Shown here one piece after another: positions 35,281 through 44,534 of a DNA stretch of 64,000 nucleotides; the first letter of the stretch is position 1; each line of letters starts with the position of its first letter. The stretch spans positions 5,150 to 69,149 of the forward strand of contig DATLUG010000044.1 in NCBI GenBank assembly GCA_035533215.1. Direction: 5' to 3'. A program made the translations under genes and the position numbers. The DNA is from DAHUZL01 sp035533215 (GTDB taxonomy: Bacteria > Chloroflexota > Dormibacteria > Aeolococcales > Bog-877). The notes beneath the pieces were generated by a model, which saw only the letters and a list, made by a program, of their open reading frames with translations, was not told the DNA's origin and made no database searches.

Positions 35281-35288
35281 GGCCCGTG

Positions 35289-35294
35289 ATCCTA
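35289..35294 (-). promoter_or_regulatory. -10 box before the uncharacterised 574-residue gene
   Basis: TAGGAT on the minus strand ends 8 nt before the ATG at 35280, with no ribosome site between them. Consistent with a leaderless or one-base-leader transcript. Confidence 0.4.
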
Positions 35295-35354
35295 CGACGC
35301 GGCCGCCCGCGCCACCACGGCCAGGCGGCCCCCGCTCGCCACCCCTCCCCGCCC

Positions 35355-36146
35355 TTACGGCCCTCCGGCGGCGACCGCGAGGCCGCCGTCGACGCTCAGC
35401 ACCGTGCCGGTGATCCAACCGGCGGCGTCGCTGAGCAGGAACGCCACCGCGCCGGCCACGTCGGTGGGCTCGCCGATCCGGCCCAGCGGGTAACGCTGGG
35501 CGACCTCGGCCTCCCGCCCCTCGTACAGGGCGCGGGCGAAACGGGTCCGCACCACCGCCGGCGCCACCGCATTCACGCGCACCGTCGGCGCCAGCTCCTG
35601 GGCCAGCTGCCGGGTGAGGTGGATGAGCGCCGCCTTGCTGACGTTGTACGCGCCGATCGCGGGGGCCGGCTGCAGCCCGCCCAGCGAGGCGATGTTGACG
35701 ATCGCTCCGCCGTGATCCCCCATCCACGCCCGCCAGACCAGCTGGGTCCACCCCAGCACCGCGGTCACGTTCACCTCCAGGGTGCGGCCCACCAGGCCCA
35801 GGTCGGCGTCGCGCAGGGGCCCGAAGAGCGGGCTCACGGCGGCGCCGTTGACCAGCCCGTCGCAGCGTCCGAATGCCTCCAGCGCGCAGGCGACGGCCGC
35901 CTCGCGATGACCCGGGTCCTCGCTGGCGCCCGCCACCGCGCGCACCCGGTCGGGGGCGTCCAGGACCGCCATGGTCTCGGCCAGGCCCTCCGGTCGGCGG
36001 GCCGTCACCACCACCCGTCCGCCGGCGTCGAGGACCGCCGCGGCCACCGCCCGGCCGATCCCGCGAGAGCCCCCGGTCACCAGCACCACCCGTCCATCCA
36101 GCGCGCCCGGCGCCACCGCCGCGGCGCCGCCGACGGGCGGCCTCAC
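35355..36146 (-). CDS. SDR-family oxidoreductase
   Basis: 263 residues from a GTG overlapping the phosphorylase stop (GTGA). Classical SDR: cofactor motif TGGSRGIG (about 27-34), the N-G-A motif in VNGAAVS, catalytic Ser in NIASLGG, and Tyr/Lys in Y-N-V-S-K. Ends with TGTVLSVDGGL as in FabG-type enzymes. An Arg after the glycine motif suggests NADP use. Substrate unknown; the overlap with glycogen phosphorylase may be only organisational. Confidence 0.92.
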   Translation of the reverse strand: MRPPVGGAAAVAPGALDGRVVLVTGGSRGIGRAVAAAVLDAGGRVVVTARRPEGLAETMAVLDAPDRVRAVAGASEDPGHREAAVACALEAFGRCDGLVNGAAVSPLFGPLRDADLGLVGRTLEVNVTAVLGWTQLVWRAWMGDHGGAIVNIASLGGLQPAPAIGAYNVSKAALIHLTRQLAQELAPTVRVNAVAPAVVRTRFARALYEGREAEVAQRYPLGRIGEPTDVAGAVAFLLSDAAGWITGTVLSVDGGLAVAAGGP

Positions 36147-38725
36147 CGAGCCCCCGCGGCGGCCCAGGCGATGCAGCCCGTCTCGACCGGGTCGGCCAGC
36201 TCGGGGTGGACGGGCATCGCGCGCACGGTGAAGCCGTACGGCCCGGCACGGTCGCAGACGAACCGTCCCCGGTATCGGGCGCCGTCCCCGGAGAGCTCCG
36301 GATCGACCAGCGCCATCGCGGCGCGGCCGGGATTGTCGATCTCCCCGGCGTCGGTGACGGGCCCGTGCACCAGCTCCACCCGCAGCTCGTTCGGGGAGAG
36401 GCCGGCGAGCTGGACCCGCGCCTCCACCTCGGCGCGCGCTCCCAGGGCCGGCGGGGCCACCGGTCCTCGAACCCCGTCGATCCGGAGCGCCGGCCAGCGC
36501 TCGGCCACGTGCGCCTTCCATCGTGCCAGCTCGCGCGCCAGCGCGAAGTCCGAGGCGGCCAGGCGGGCGCCGCGGAGGGCGGCCGGCGCATAGCTGGACC
36601 CGACGTACTCCCGCACCATCCGGGCGGCGCTCACGAACGGCCCCAGGACCGTCAGCGCATGGCGCATCCGTCCCACCCAGTGGACGGGGACTCCGCCCCC
36701 ATCGCGGTCATAGAAGAGGGGGATGATCCGCTCCTCCAGGAGGGCGAAGAGCTCGGCCGCCTCCCGGCGGTCCCGCTCGCCGGCCTCCAGCCCCCGCTCG
36801 GCCGAGGGGATCGCCCAGCCGTTCTCGCCGTCGAAGCCCTCGTCCCACCAACCGTCGCGGATGGAGCAGTTGAGGGCGCCGCCGAGCGCAGCCTTCTCGC
36901 CGCTGGTGCCGCAGGCCTCCAGCGGACGGCGGGGGGTGTTGAGCCAGACGTCGGCGCCCTGGTAGCAGGCACGGGCGCAGTCGATGTCGTAGTCCTCGAG
37001 GAAGACGATGCGATGCCGCCAGCGCGGATCGGCGGCGAACTGGACCAGCTCCTGGATCAGCTGTTTGCCCACCTCGTCGGCGGGGTGGGCCTTGCCGGCG
37101 AAGACCAGCTGGACCGGCCGCTCCGGGTGGCAGAGGAGGCTCGTCAGCCGATCGCGCTGGCTGAGCAGGAGGGTGGCACGCTTGTACTCGGCGACGCGGC
37201 GGGCGAAGCCGATGGTGAGCACCGCCGGGTCCAGCACCTCGTCACACCACCCAAGGTCCGCCGCGGCTGCCCCGGCCGCCAGCTGGCTCGACCGCAGTCG
37301 GCGCCGGGCGGCCGCCACCAGCCGGCGGCGCCCCGCCTCCCGGATCGCCCACAGGGCAGCGTCGGGGACGGCGGTGAGCCCGGCCCAGTCCTCGGCCGAC
37401 GCCTGGTCCCAGTCGCGGCCGAGATGGGCCGTGAAGAGCGCATCGACGTCCTCGGCGACCCAGCTTCGCGGATGCACCCCGTTGGTGATCGCCGCGATCG
37501 GGACCTCGTCCTCGGGCAGGTTGGGCCAGAGCGCCCCGAAGAGCCGGCGGCTCACGCCTCGGTGGAGCAGGGAGACGGCATTGGCGTGGCCGGCGAGCCG
37601 CAGCCCCATCACCGCCATGTTGAAGGGAGCGTCATCGGCCTCGCCGGGGTGGTGTCCGAGCGCCATCAGCTTCTGGAACGGGACGCCGCACCGCTCCGCC
37701 AGCGGGGCGAAGCACCGCCGGATCAGCGCCTCGGGGAAGCGATCGATCCCGGCGGGGACGGGGGTGTGGGTGGTGAACACGATGGGGCCGCGGACCGCCT
37801 CGACCGCCTCGTCGAACGTGAGCCCGGAGTCGACGACCAGCTCCCGGATCCGCTCCAACCCGAGGAACCCCGCGTGGCCCTCGTTGGTGTGGAACACGGT
37901 GGGGTCCTCGCCGACCGCACGGAGGGCGCGGATCCCGCCGATGCCGAGGAGGATCTCCTGACCGAGCCGATGCTCCATGTCCCCGCCGTAGAGACGGTCG
38001 GTGAGCCGCCGGAGGTCGGGCGGGTTGGCGGCCACGTCGGAGTCGAGCAGGTAGAGGCGGACCCGCCCGATCGAAGCCCGCCAGACCTGGGCCTGGAGCG
38101 GCCGTCCGGCGAGGTCGACCGTCACCTCCGCCCCCGGGACCGGCCGGAGGCCCAGCAGCTCCGGGTCGAGCGCAACGTACCGCTCGTGCTGCCAGCCCGA
38201 ACCATCCAGCCGCTGGCGGAAGTAGCCCTCGGCGTACAGGAGCCCGACCCCGACCAGGGGGACCCCGAGGTCGCTGGATGCCTTGAGGTGATCGCCGGCC
38301 AGCACCCCGAGCCCGCCCGAGTACTGGGGGATCGCCTCGCTGATCCCGAACTCCGGCGAGAAGTAGGCGATCGTGCCGAGCCCGGGCGGCCCCTGGGCCT
38401 GGAACCACCGCGGCTGCTGCTGGTACGCGTCGAGCGCCGCCGCCTGCTCGGCGACCTGCGCCACGTACGCCTGGTCCGCGGCAAGGGTCTCGAGCCGCGA
38501 GCGGCCGGCCCGGGCCAGCGCCAGCAGCGGGTTGACGGCCCCATCGAGGCCGATCAGGCTCGTGCCGCCGTTGGCGTGGAGGTCGGAGTCCTCGTCCACC
38601 AGCCGGCGGAAGAGGTCGCGGGCGGGCCGATGCCAGGTCCAGCGCAGGTTCTCGCTGAGCTCCTGGAGGGGTGCGAGCGGCTCCGGCAGCCGCGGCTGGA
38701 CGGTGAAGCGGTTCACGGGGCGCAT
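36143..38725 (-). CDS. glgP: Alpha-glucan (glycogen) phosphorylase, short actinobacterial type
   Basis: 860 residues from an ATG at 38725. It starts with a DUF3417-like domain (LSENLRWTWHRPARDLF). The GT-B catalytic part has YFSPEFGISEAIPQYSGGLGVLAGDHLK, read in pieces from about residue 115, FHTNEGHAGF, TNGVHPRSW, and the PLP lysine Lys611 in GTSGEKAA. It releases glucose-1-phosphate from glycogen. The GYHLKA-type short form is common in Actinobacteria and their neighbours. Where relatives have Asn-Gly after the PLP lysine, here it reads A-L-G-G-A-L-N-C, a minor change. A TAACGT box lies 10 nt upstream of the start. Confidence 0.95.
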   Translation of the reverse strand: MRPVNRFTVQPRLPEPLAPLQELSENLRWTWHRPARDLFRRLVDEDSDLHANGGTSLIGLDGAVNPLLALARAGRSRLETLAADQAYVAQVAEQAAALDAYQQQPRWFQAQGPPGLGTIAYFSPEFGISEAIPQYSGGLGVLAGDHLKASSDLGVPLVGVGLLYAEGYFRQRLDGSGWQHERYVALDPELLGLRPVPGAEVTVDLAGRPLQAQVWRASIGRVRLYLLDSDVAANPPDLRRLTDRLYGGDMEHRLGQEILLGIGGIRALRAVGEDPTVFHTNEGHAGFLGLERIRELVVDSGLTFDEAVEAVRGPIVFTTHTPVPAGIDRFPEALIRRCFAPLAERCGVPFQKLMALGHHPGEADDAPFNMAVMGLRLAGHANAVSLLHRGVSRRLFGALWPNLPEDEVPIAAITNGVHPRSWVAEDVDALFTAHLGRDWDQASAEDWAGLTAVPDAALWAIREAGRRRLVAAARRRLRSSQLAAGAAAADLGWCDEVLDPAVLTIGFARRVAEYKRATLLLSQRDRLTSLLCHPERPVQLVFAGKAHPADEVGKQLIQELVQFAADPRWRHRIVFLEDYDIDCARACYQGADVWLNTPRRPLEACGTSGEKAALGGALNCSIRDGWWDEGFDGENGWAIPSAERGLEAGERDRREAAELFALLEERIIPLFYDRDGGGVPVHWVGRMRHALTVLGPFVSAARMVREYVGSSYAPAALRGARLAASDFALARELARWKAHVAERWPALRIDGVRGPVAPPALGARAEVEARVQLAGLSPNELRVELVHGPVTDAGEIDNPGRAAMALVDPELSGDGARYRGRFVCDRAGPYGFTVRAMPVHPELADPVETGCIAWAAAGAR

Positions 38726-38775
38726 GGCGGGCACGACGTTAGCGAGTGGCGCCCGGGCGGGGCTCCCGAGCTCCC

Positions 38776-40386
38776 CTATCCGGCCGCGGCGGCGCCGTCC
38801 GCCCGGGGATCGCTGCCGGCCACGAGACGGCCCGCCGGGTCGATCCGGATCAGCTGGGCGTGCCCGACGCCCTCGTCGACGGCCCCCAGCCGCCGGATCG
38901 CGAACCCGGAGCTCCGGAGGGCCGCCTTCGCCTGCTCGGGCACCGTCGCCTCGGCGTGGACCGCGGCCCGGCCGCCATCCGCGTCGTCCTCCCCCTCGAG
39001 GCCGCCCACCACCCACCGTGGGAGCGCCACCGCCGGGCCGGGGTCGAGGCCCCGGTCGAGGACCGCGAGGAGCAGGCTGGCGTGGATCTGGGGGTGGGCG
39101 CTGCCGCCCATGGTCCCGGCCGCGAGGGTGATCGCGCCGCCGGACCGAGCCAGCACCGGCATCAGGGTGTGGGCCGGACGACGGCCGGGGCCGAGGGCGT
39201 TGGGGTGGTCCCGGTCGAGGACGAACGACGCGCCGCGGTTGTGGGCGATGATCCCGGTCCGCGGCTCGCGGATCCCCGACCCGAACGCGCCGTAGAGGCT
39301 GTGGATCAGGGAGACCACCGTGCCGTCGGCATCGGCGGCCACCACCGCCACCGTGTCCCCTAGGGCGGGGTCGGCGGTGGGCCCCCCGGCGCCGCGGGGG
39401 ACGGCCGCGGTCCCGCGGACTCGGGCGGCGAGCGCGTCGAGCCCCGGGGGGGCCAGCAGGCTCGCCGCGAGGTCGGGACCGCTGCGGGGGTCGCAGAGGC
39501 CACGATCGCGCAGGACGGTCACCGCGGCGAACAGCGTGGCCAGACGTCCGGCGTCCATCCCCAGGTGGTCCCGCCCGAGGCCCAGCCGCTCGACCACCGC
39601 CAGGATGGCGAGGAGGAGGCAGCCCTGGGAGTTGGGCGGGGCGGTGAGGATCTCGGCGCCGCCGTACCGACCGGCCAGCGGCGGGGCGCAGTCGGTGCGG
39701 TGCGCCTCCAGGTCGGAGCCGCGAAGGAGGGCCCCTCGGTCGGACAGGCCCAGGACCAGCTGCTCACCGACCGCGCCCCGGTAGAGCACATCGGGGCCAC
39801 CCGTCGCCACCGCGTCGAGGGTGGACGCGAGCGCCCCGTCGACCAGCGGGTCGGCCGCCCTGAGCGGCGACCCACCGCGGACGAAGACCGCCCGCAGGCC
39901 GGGGTCGGCGGCGACGGTCGCCCTGGACCCACGGAGCGCCCGCGCCAGGGACGGGGCCACCGGGACCCCCTCGCGCGCGAGTCGCGCCGCCGGGGCCACC
40001 GCCGCCGCCAGTCCGAGGCGCGCGCCGAGGTCCATGAGGGTCGCCCAGCCCGCGACCGCCCCCGGCACCGTGATCGTGAGCGGGCCGGCTCGGGGCATGG
40101 TGCCGTGGGTCCGAGCCACCGCTGCCCGGTCGATCAGCCGGGGCGCCGCCCCGCTGCCGTTGACCGAGACCACCTCCCCCGAGGGCCGTGCCACCAGGGC
40201 GAACAGGTCACCGCCGACACCGGTCATGTGGGGGTAGGCGACGCTGAGGACGCAGCTGGCGGTGACCGCGGCGTCGACGGCGCTTCCCCCGGAGCGGAAG
40301 GCGGCCTCGCCGGCGGCGGTGGCCGCCCGGTGGGGGGTGGCGATGGCGAAGCGCTCCCCCACCGTCCGCTCCGCTTGACAGGCCAC
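38776..40386 (-). CDS. ggt: Gamma-glutamyltransferase family protein
   Basis: 536 residues from a GTG at 40386. The N-terminal nucleophile Thr is Thr345 (codon 39352-39354) in LGDTVAVVAADADGTVVSL, where the proenzyme should cleave itself. The glutamyl-binding region SGGSAVDAAV and TGVGGDLFAL near the N-terminus and FGSGI after the nucleophile fit the family, and the GTMGGSAHPQ loop is present. No signal peptide, so it is probably cytoplasmic, as in several GGT-like acylases. A second GTG further inside is a possible start. Confidence 0.9.
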   Translation of the reverse strand: MACQAERTVGERFAIATPHRAATAAGEAAFRSGGSAVDAAVTASCVLSVAYPHMTGVGGDLFALVARPSGEVVSVNGSGAAPRLIDRAAVARTHGTMPRAGPLTITVPGAVAGWATLMDLGARLGLAAAVAPAARLAREGVPVAPSLARALRGSRATVAADPGLRAVFVRGGSPLRAADPLVDGALASTLDAVATGGPDVLYRGAVGEQLVLGLSDRGALLRGSDLEAHRTDCAPPLAGRYGGAEILTAPPNSQGCLLLAILAVVERLGLGRDHLGMDAGRLATLFAAVTVLRDRGLCDPRSGPDLAASLLAPPGLDALAARVRGTAAVPRGAGGPTADPALGDTVAVVAADADGTVVSLIHSLYGAFGSGIREPRTGIIAHNRGASFVLDRDHPNALGPGRRPAHTLMPVLARSGGAITLAAGTMGGSAHPQIHASLLLAVLDRGLDPGPAVALPRWVVGGLEGEDDADGGRAAVHAEATVPEQAKAALRSSGFAIRRLGAVDEGVGHAQLIRIDPAGRLVAGSDPRADGAAAAG

Positions 40387-40393
40387 GGACCGG

Positions 40394-40399
40394 AGCTTA
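40394..40399 (-). promoter_or_regulatory. -10 box, leaderless promoter of the ggt-like gene
   Basis: TAAGCT on the minus strand ends 7 nt before the GTG at 40386. This supports that GTG as start. Confidence 0.45.
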
Positions 40400-40589
40400 G
40401 CGTGGGGACGCAACCCTCCAGGGGCACGGGGGGCCGGGGACGAGGGGCGATCGTTCCCCTCCGTCCCGGGCGTCACGCGGATCGGTCGCTCGGCCCTGCG
40501 CCTCGGCCCTGCAGGCCCGGTCGCTGCAGGGCGCGCGTCGACCCTCGATCCTCCACCCACCCCCGAGCGCCCCGCACAGGGAGGCCGTC

Positions 40590-41954
40590 ATGGCCGTCGC
40601 CACCCGCACCGACACCCACCGCTCCCAGGCGATGTTCCGCCGGATCGCGACCAGCGTCGCCGGCGGCGAGAGCTCCTACGCGCGGCTGCGGGCGGGCATC
40701 GAGCTCTGCATCGACCGCACCGCCGGCGCCCGCATGTGGGACGTCGACGGCAATGAGTACCTCGACTACTGCCTCGGATACGGACCGCTCCTGTTCGGGC
40801 ACCATCCCGAGGACATCGTGGCGGCGGTGGTGGAGCAGATCACGACCCGCGGCTTCCACTTCAGCTTTCCCCACCGGCTCGACTACGAGGTGGGTGAGCG
40901 GCTGCAGCGGATGGTGCCGTCGATGGAACTGATGCGCTTCGCATGCTCGGGGACCGAGGCCACCATGGCGGCCATGCGACTGGCCCGGGGCTTCACCGGC
41001 AAGGAGAAGATCGTCAAGTTCGAGGGTGCCTACCACGGCTGGAGCGACGGCCACTACATCAGTGCCCACCCCCCCCTGGGCGCCGCCGGGCTCCATCGCG
41101 CCCCGTTCTCCCTCCCCGACACCGCGGGGATCCCGCGGGCGCTCGCCGACACGCTGATCATCCAGCCCTTCAACGACCTGGAGCTCCTCGAGCGCACCCT
41201 CAGCCAGCGGTCCTTCGAGATCGCGGCGGTGCTGATGGAGCCGGTGCTGGCGAATTGCGGCATCATCCCGCCGCTGGCGGGATTCCTGGAGGGTGTGCGC
41301 CGGCTCACCGAGGCTCACGGCGTGCTGCTGGTCTTCGACGAGGTGATGACCGGCTTCCGGGTCGCGCCCGGGGGCGCCCAGGAGCGCTACCGGGTCCGGC
41401 CCGACCTCTCCACGTTCGCCAAGGTTCTGGGCGGAGGCTTCCCGGTCGCCGCCTTCGGCGGCCGCGCCGACGTGATGGAGCTGGAGGCGACCGGGGCGGT
41501 GATGCACGGGGGCACCTACAGCGCCAGCCCGCTGGTGCTGGCCGCGGCCAAGGCGGTGCTGGACCGGATCGAGCGCGATCGGGGGACGATGTACGCGCGC
41601 CTGGAGGCGCTCACCGAACGCCTGCAGTCGGGGCTGCTGCGGGTGGTCCGTGCCGCCGGCTATCCCAGCCTGGTCCAGGGGGTTGGCCCCTTCTTCCAGC
41701 TCTTCTTCCTGGACCAGCCGCGCGAGCGCCTCGTCGACTACCGCGATGCCATGGGCCACGTCCGCCCCGAGGTGTACGAGGCCTTCCACGAGGCGATGCA
41801 GCACCGCGGGATCTACTTCCACCCCGGTCAATCGGAACGGTGGTTCCTCAGCACCGAGCACACCGAAGAGGACGTGGACCTGACCATCGCGGCAGCGGCC
41901 GAGGCGATCGAGGAGGTCAGCCGCCGGCTGCCACCGACGAGCGCCGCGGCGTGA
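40590..41954 (+). CDS. Class III aminotransferase (glutamate-1-semialdehyde aminomutase-like)
   Basis: 454 residues from an ATG at 40590 with AGGGAGG upstream. PLP enzyme of fold type I: the cofactor loop SGTEATMAAMRLAR, the FDEVMTGFR Asp, the PLP lysine Lys278 in TFAKVLGGGFP, and HGGTYSASPL. The pattern matches GSA aminomutase and the related HemL-like branch. No other heme genes are nearby and an aldehyde dehydrogenase gene follows 109 nt downstream. An omega-transaminase feeding aldehyde to that dehydrogenase is therefore as likely as a role in tetrapyrrole synthesis. Confidence 0.9.
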   Translation: MAVATRTDTHRSQAMFRRIATSVAGGESSYARLRAGIELCIDRTAGARMWDVDGNEYLDYCLGYGPLLFGHHPEDIVAAVVEQITTRGFHFSFPHRLDYEVGERLQRMVPSMELMRFACSGTEATMAAMRLARGFTGKEKIVKFEGAYHGWSDGHYISAHPPLGAAGLHRAPFSLPDTAGIPRALADTLIIQPFNDLELLERTLSQRSFEIAAVLMEPVLANCGIIPPLAGFLEGVRRLTEAHGVLLVFDEVMTGFRVAPGGAQERYRVRPDLSTFAKVLGGGFPVAAFGGRADVMELEATGAVMHGGTYSASPLVLAAAKAVLDRIERDRGTMYARLEALTERLQSGLLRVVRAAGYPSLVQGVGPFFQLFFLDQPRERLVDYRDAMGHVRPEVYEAFHEAMQHRGIYFHPGQSERWFLSTEHTEEDVDLTIAAAAEAIEEVSRRLPPTSAAA

Positions 41955-42063
41955 CCGGGGACCGCCGCAGCACGACGGCGGCGCGGTCGGCGGCGGCCGC
42001 TCTGGCGGGGTCGCCGGCGGCCCCGGGGGGGCGGACGGGAACGGGAGCACAGGAGGCAACACG

Positions 42064-43575
42064 ATGGTGATGACCGCGCGCGAGCTGGACCCCAGGGTGC
42101 AGGCATTTCTGAGCGGGGGGCCCAAGCGGCTCCTCATCGACGGGGCCCTGGTGGAGGCGATCTCCGGCAAGACCTTCGCCACCCACGACCCCGCCACCGG
42201 CGAGCACCTCGCCGACGTCGCCGAGGGCGAAGCCGCCGACATCGATCGGGCGGTGCAGGCGGCCCGGCGGGCATTCGACGGCGGGCCGTGGTCCAAGCTG
42301 ACCGCGTCCGAGCGGGCGCGCCTGATCTGGCGGCTGGCCGACCTCATCGAGGACCGGACCGAGGTCTTCGCCCAGCTGGAGACGCTCGACAACGGCAAGC
42401 CGCTCACGGTCGCCCGCCGCGACGACGTCGGCGGCACCGTCGAGTACTTCCGCTACTACGCCGGCTGGCCGACCCGGATCGAGGGCGCCACCGTCCCGGT
42501 CAGCGTGGCCGACACCTTCGCGTACACCCTCCGCCAGCCGGTCGGGGTGTGCGGCCAGATCGTCCCCTGGAACTACCCCCTGATGATGGCCGCCTGGAAG
42601 GTGGCGCCGGCACTGGCCGCCGGCTGCACGGTGGTGCTGAAGCCGGCGGAGCAGACGCCGCTCTCGGCCCTCCTCCTCGGCGAGCTCTGCCTGGAGGCGG
42701 GGATCCCGGCGGGCGTCGTCAACGTGGTGACCGGGTACGGCGAGACCGCCGGCGCCGCGCTCGCCGCCCACCCGGCGGTGGACAAGATCGCCTTCACCGG
42801 CTCCTCCGAGGTCGGGCGGCTGATCCTGCGGGCGGCCAGCCAGAGCAACCTCAAGAAGGTGAGCCTGGAGCTGGGCGGCAAGAGCCCCAACATCGTGTTC
42901 GCGGACGCCGACCTGGCCGCGGCCCGTGAGGGCGCCGCGGCCGGCATCTTCTACAACATGGGCCAGGACTGCACCGCGGGCTCGCGGGTGTTCGTCGAGG
43001 GTTCGATCTACGACGACGTCGCCCAGTTCATCGCCGACCAGGCGGCGGGGCTGCGGGTCGGTCCGGGGTTCGACGAGGCGACCGAGATCGGCCCGCTGGT
43101 CAGCCAGGAGCAGCTCGACCGGGTGCTGGGCTACATCCAGCTGGGCCCGACCGAGGGCGCACGGGTGCTGAGCGGGGGCGGCCGCGCGGAGGGCGCGGGA
43201 CTCGACCGCGGGTTCTTCGTGCGGCCCACCGTCCTGGCCGACGCGCGCAACGAGATGCGGGTCGCCCAGGAGGAGATCTTCGGCCCGGTGGTGAGCGTGA
43301 TCCCGTTCCGGGACGTCGACGACGTCATCCGCCAGGGCAACGACATCGCCTACGGTCTGGGAGCGGGGATCTGGACCAAGAACCTGGCCAAGGCCCACCG
43401 GGTGGCCGCCGCGATCAAGGCCGGCACGGTGTGGGTGAACACCTACGGCGCGACCGACCCCGCGCTCCCGTTCGGCGGCTTCAAGGAGAGTGGCCACGGC
43501 CGGGAGATGGGCTTCGAGGCGATCCACCTCTACACCGAGGTCAAGAGTGTGTGGATCAACCTCGGGGAGGCGTGA
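42064..43575 (+). CDS. Aldehyde dehydrogenase (betaine/phenylacetaldehyde dehydrogenase-like)
   Basis: 503 residues from an ATG at 42064 with AGGAGG upstream. VPWNYPLMMAAWKVAPALA, Glu in LELGGKSPN, Cys in NMGQDCTAGSR and EEIFGPVVSV complete the active site. The ending PFGGFKESGHGREMG and the length fit the class that oxidises betaine aldehyde, aminoaldehydes or aromatic aldehydes. Together with the preceding transaminase it could form an amine-to-acid route. Confidence 0.93.
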   Translation: MVMTARELDPRVQAFLSGGPKRLLIDGALVEAISGKTFATHDPATGEHLADVAEGEAADIDRAVQAARRAFDGGPWSKLTASERARLIWRLADLIEDRTEVFAQLETLDNGKPLTVARRDDVGGTVEYFRYYAGWPTRIEGATVPVSVADTFAYTLRQPVGVCGQIVPWNYPLMMAAWKVAPALAAGCTVVLKPAEQTPLSALLLGELCLEAGIPAGVVNVVTGYGETAGAALAAHPAVDKIAFTGSSEVGRLILRAASQSNLKKVSLELGGKSPNIVFADADLAAAREGAAAGIFYNMGQDCTAGSRVFVEGSIYDDVAQFIADQAAGLRVGPGFDEATEIGPLVSQEQLDRVLGYIQLGPTEGARVLSGGGRAEGAGLDRGFFVRPTVLADARNEMRVAQEEIFGPVVSVIPFRDVDDVIRQGNDIAYGLGAGIWTKNLAKAHRVAAAIKAGTVWVNTYGATDPALPFGGFKESGHGREMGFEAIHLYTEVKSVWINLGEA

Positions 43576-44492
43576 CGGGCAGCGACCGTTGGCGGGGGCG
43601 CGGCCAGGCGGGACGCGCTCCCGGACCGCTGCTCCGGACCGCGGCGGATCGGGAGGTGGTGGCGATCCCCGCCGCGCGGGCCAACGTCGACCACGGGTCA
43701 CCGGCGGTCGCGGCGGTCGCCGCCGAGCTGGCGGTGTTCGCCGGGCGCCCGGGCGGGGTGTTCGGCAGCGGCGGGGTGGAGCCGGGATTCCGCAGCCTCC
43801 CGATCCCCCACCCCGGCGGTGGGCGGGGCGGGCCGACGGAACCGCGGCACGCCCGTGCCCATTCCTTCCCGCGACGCGTCCTCGATCGTCGCGGGAAGGG
43901 CCTCCACCACCTCACCCGCACCGTCGACGACCTCACCGCCGCCCTGGCTCGGGCTCCGGGCCCGGGCTGGCACCCGGTGCGGCTGAACCGCGAGCATCCG
44001 CGCGGGCCGGAGGCGCTCCTGCCCCCGCGGGAGGCGTTCGGGACCACGGACCAGCTCGCCCCGACCGGAGCGCCCGGCATCCGCCGGGCCGACGCCGTCC
44101 CCCCCTCCCTCCGATTCGCTGAGCCCGTGCCCGAGCCGGCGGGCACCGCTCCCGCTCGGTTCGATCGCGTCGAGCCCCACGCCCCCACCATGGCGGACCG
44201 CCCCCGGCTCCACCGGGAGCGGCTCCGGGGCGAGGTCGACGGGCTCGGTGACACGACGCCGGTCCCGCCCGCGGACCTCGTCGTCCCCGGCCGGGCGGGT
44301 GCGGACGATCGCGAGGGCGAGCCGGCGGTCGGTCGGACAGGGATCGGGGCCCTGCACGTCACCCGGCGGGGGCAGGCGCCGGCCGAGGGGGCGCTGCCGG
44401 CGCGCCCCACCGGCGCCGGGGCGGGGCGGCACCTCGCTTGGACGCGCACCCCTCGCCGCCCCCCTGGGGCCGCCATCCATGCGCCATCCTGA
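43572..44492 (+). CDS. Degenerate VOC (glyoxalase/methylmalonyl-CoA epimerase)-like ORF, possibly a decaying gene
   Basis: 306 codons from a GTG overlapping the aldehyde dehydrogenase stop (GTGA). Residues about 75-175 can be read as a poorly conserved VOC unit: GFRSLPIPHPGGG, then RGKGLHHLTRTVDDLTAALA, the usual G-x-H-H-x-x-x-x-V-D-D start, then HPRGPEALLPPREAFGT resembling the closing His-Pro and G-T. Arg, Pro and Gly are overrepresented compared with real VOC proteins and I see no intact metal site. The rest has no recognisable domain. It may be a gene in decay whose frame stays open because of GC content. Confidence 0.35.
   Translation: MTGSDRWRGRGQAGRAPGPLLRTAADREVVAIPAARANVDHGSPAVAAVAAELAVFAGRPGGVFGSGGVEPGFRSLPIPHPGGGRGGPTEPRHARAHSFPRRVLDRRGKGLHHLTRTVDDLTAALARAPGPGWHPVRLNREHPRGPEALLPPREAFGTTDQLAPTGAPGIRRADAVPPSLRFAEPVPEPAGTAPARFDRVEPHAPTMADRPRLHRERLRGEVDGLGDTTPVPPADLVVPGRAGADDREGEPAVGRTGIGALHVTRRGQAPAEGALPARPTGAGAGRHLAWTRTPRRPPGAAIHAPS
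43864..43899. repeat. 13-bp perfect inverted repeat inside the VOC-like ORF
   Basis: CCTTCCCGCGACG (43864-43876) is fully complementary to 43887-43899 across a 10-nt loop. It could be an RNA hairpin or a remnant of a regulatory site. Confidence 0.5.
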
Positions 44493-44534
44493 GGTGGATG
44501 GCTGGATCAACCGGCGGATGAGGAGGCGGGCGCG

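Noticed and set aside
35873..39295. Plus-strand ORF of 1140 codons
   Set aside because: Antisense to glycogen phosphorylase, whose protein is clearly conserved.
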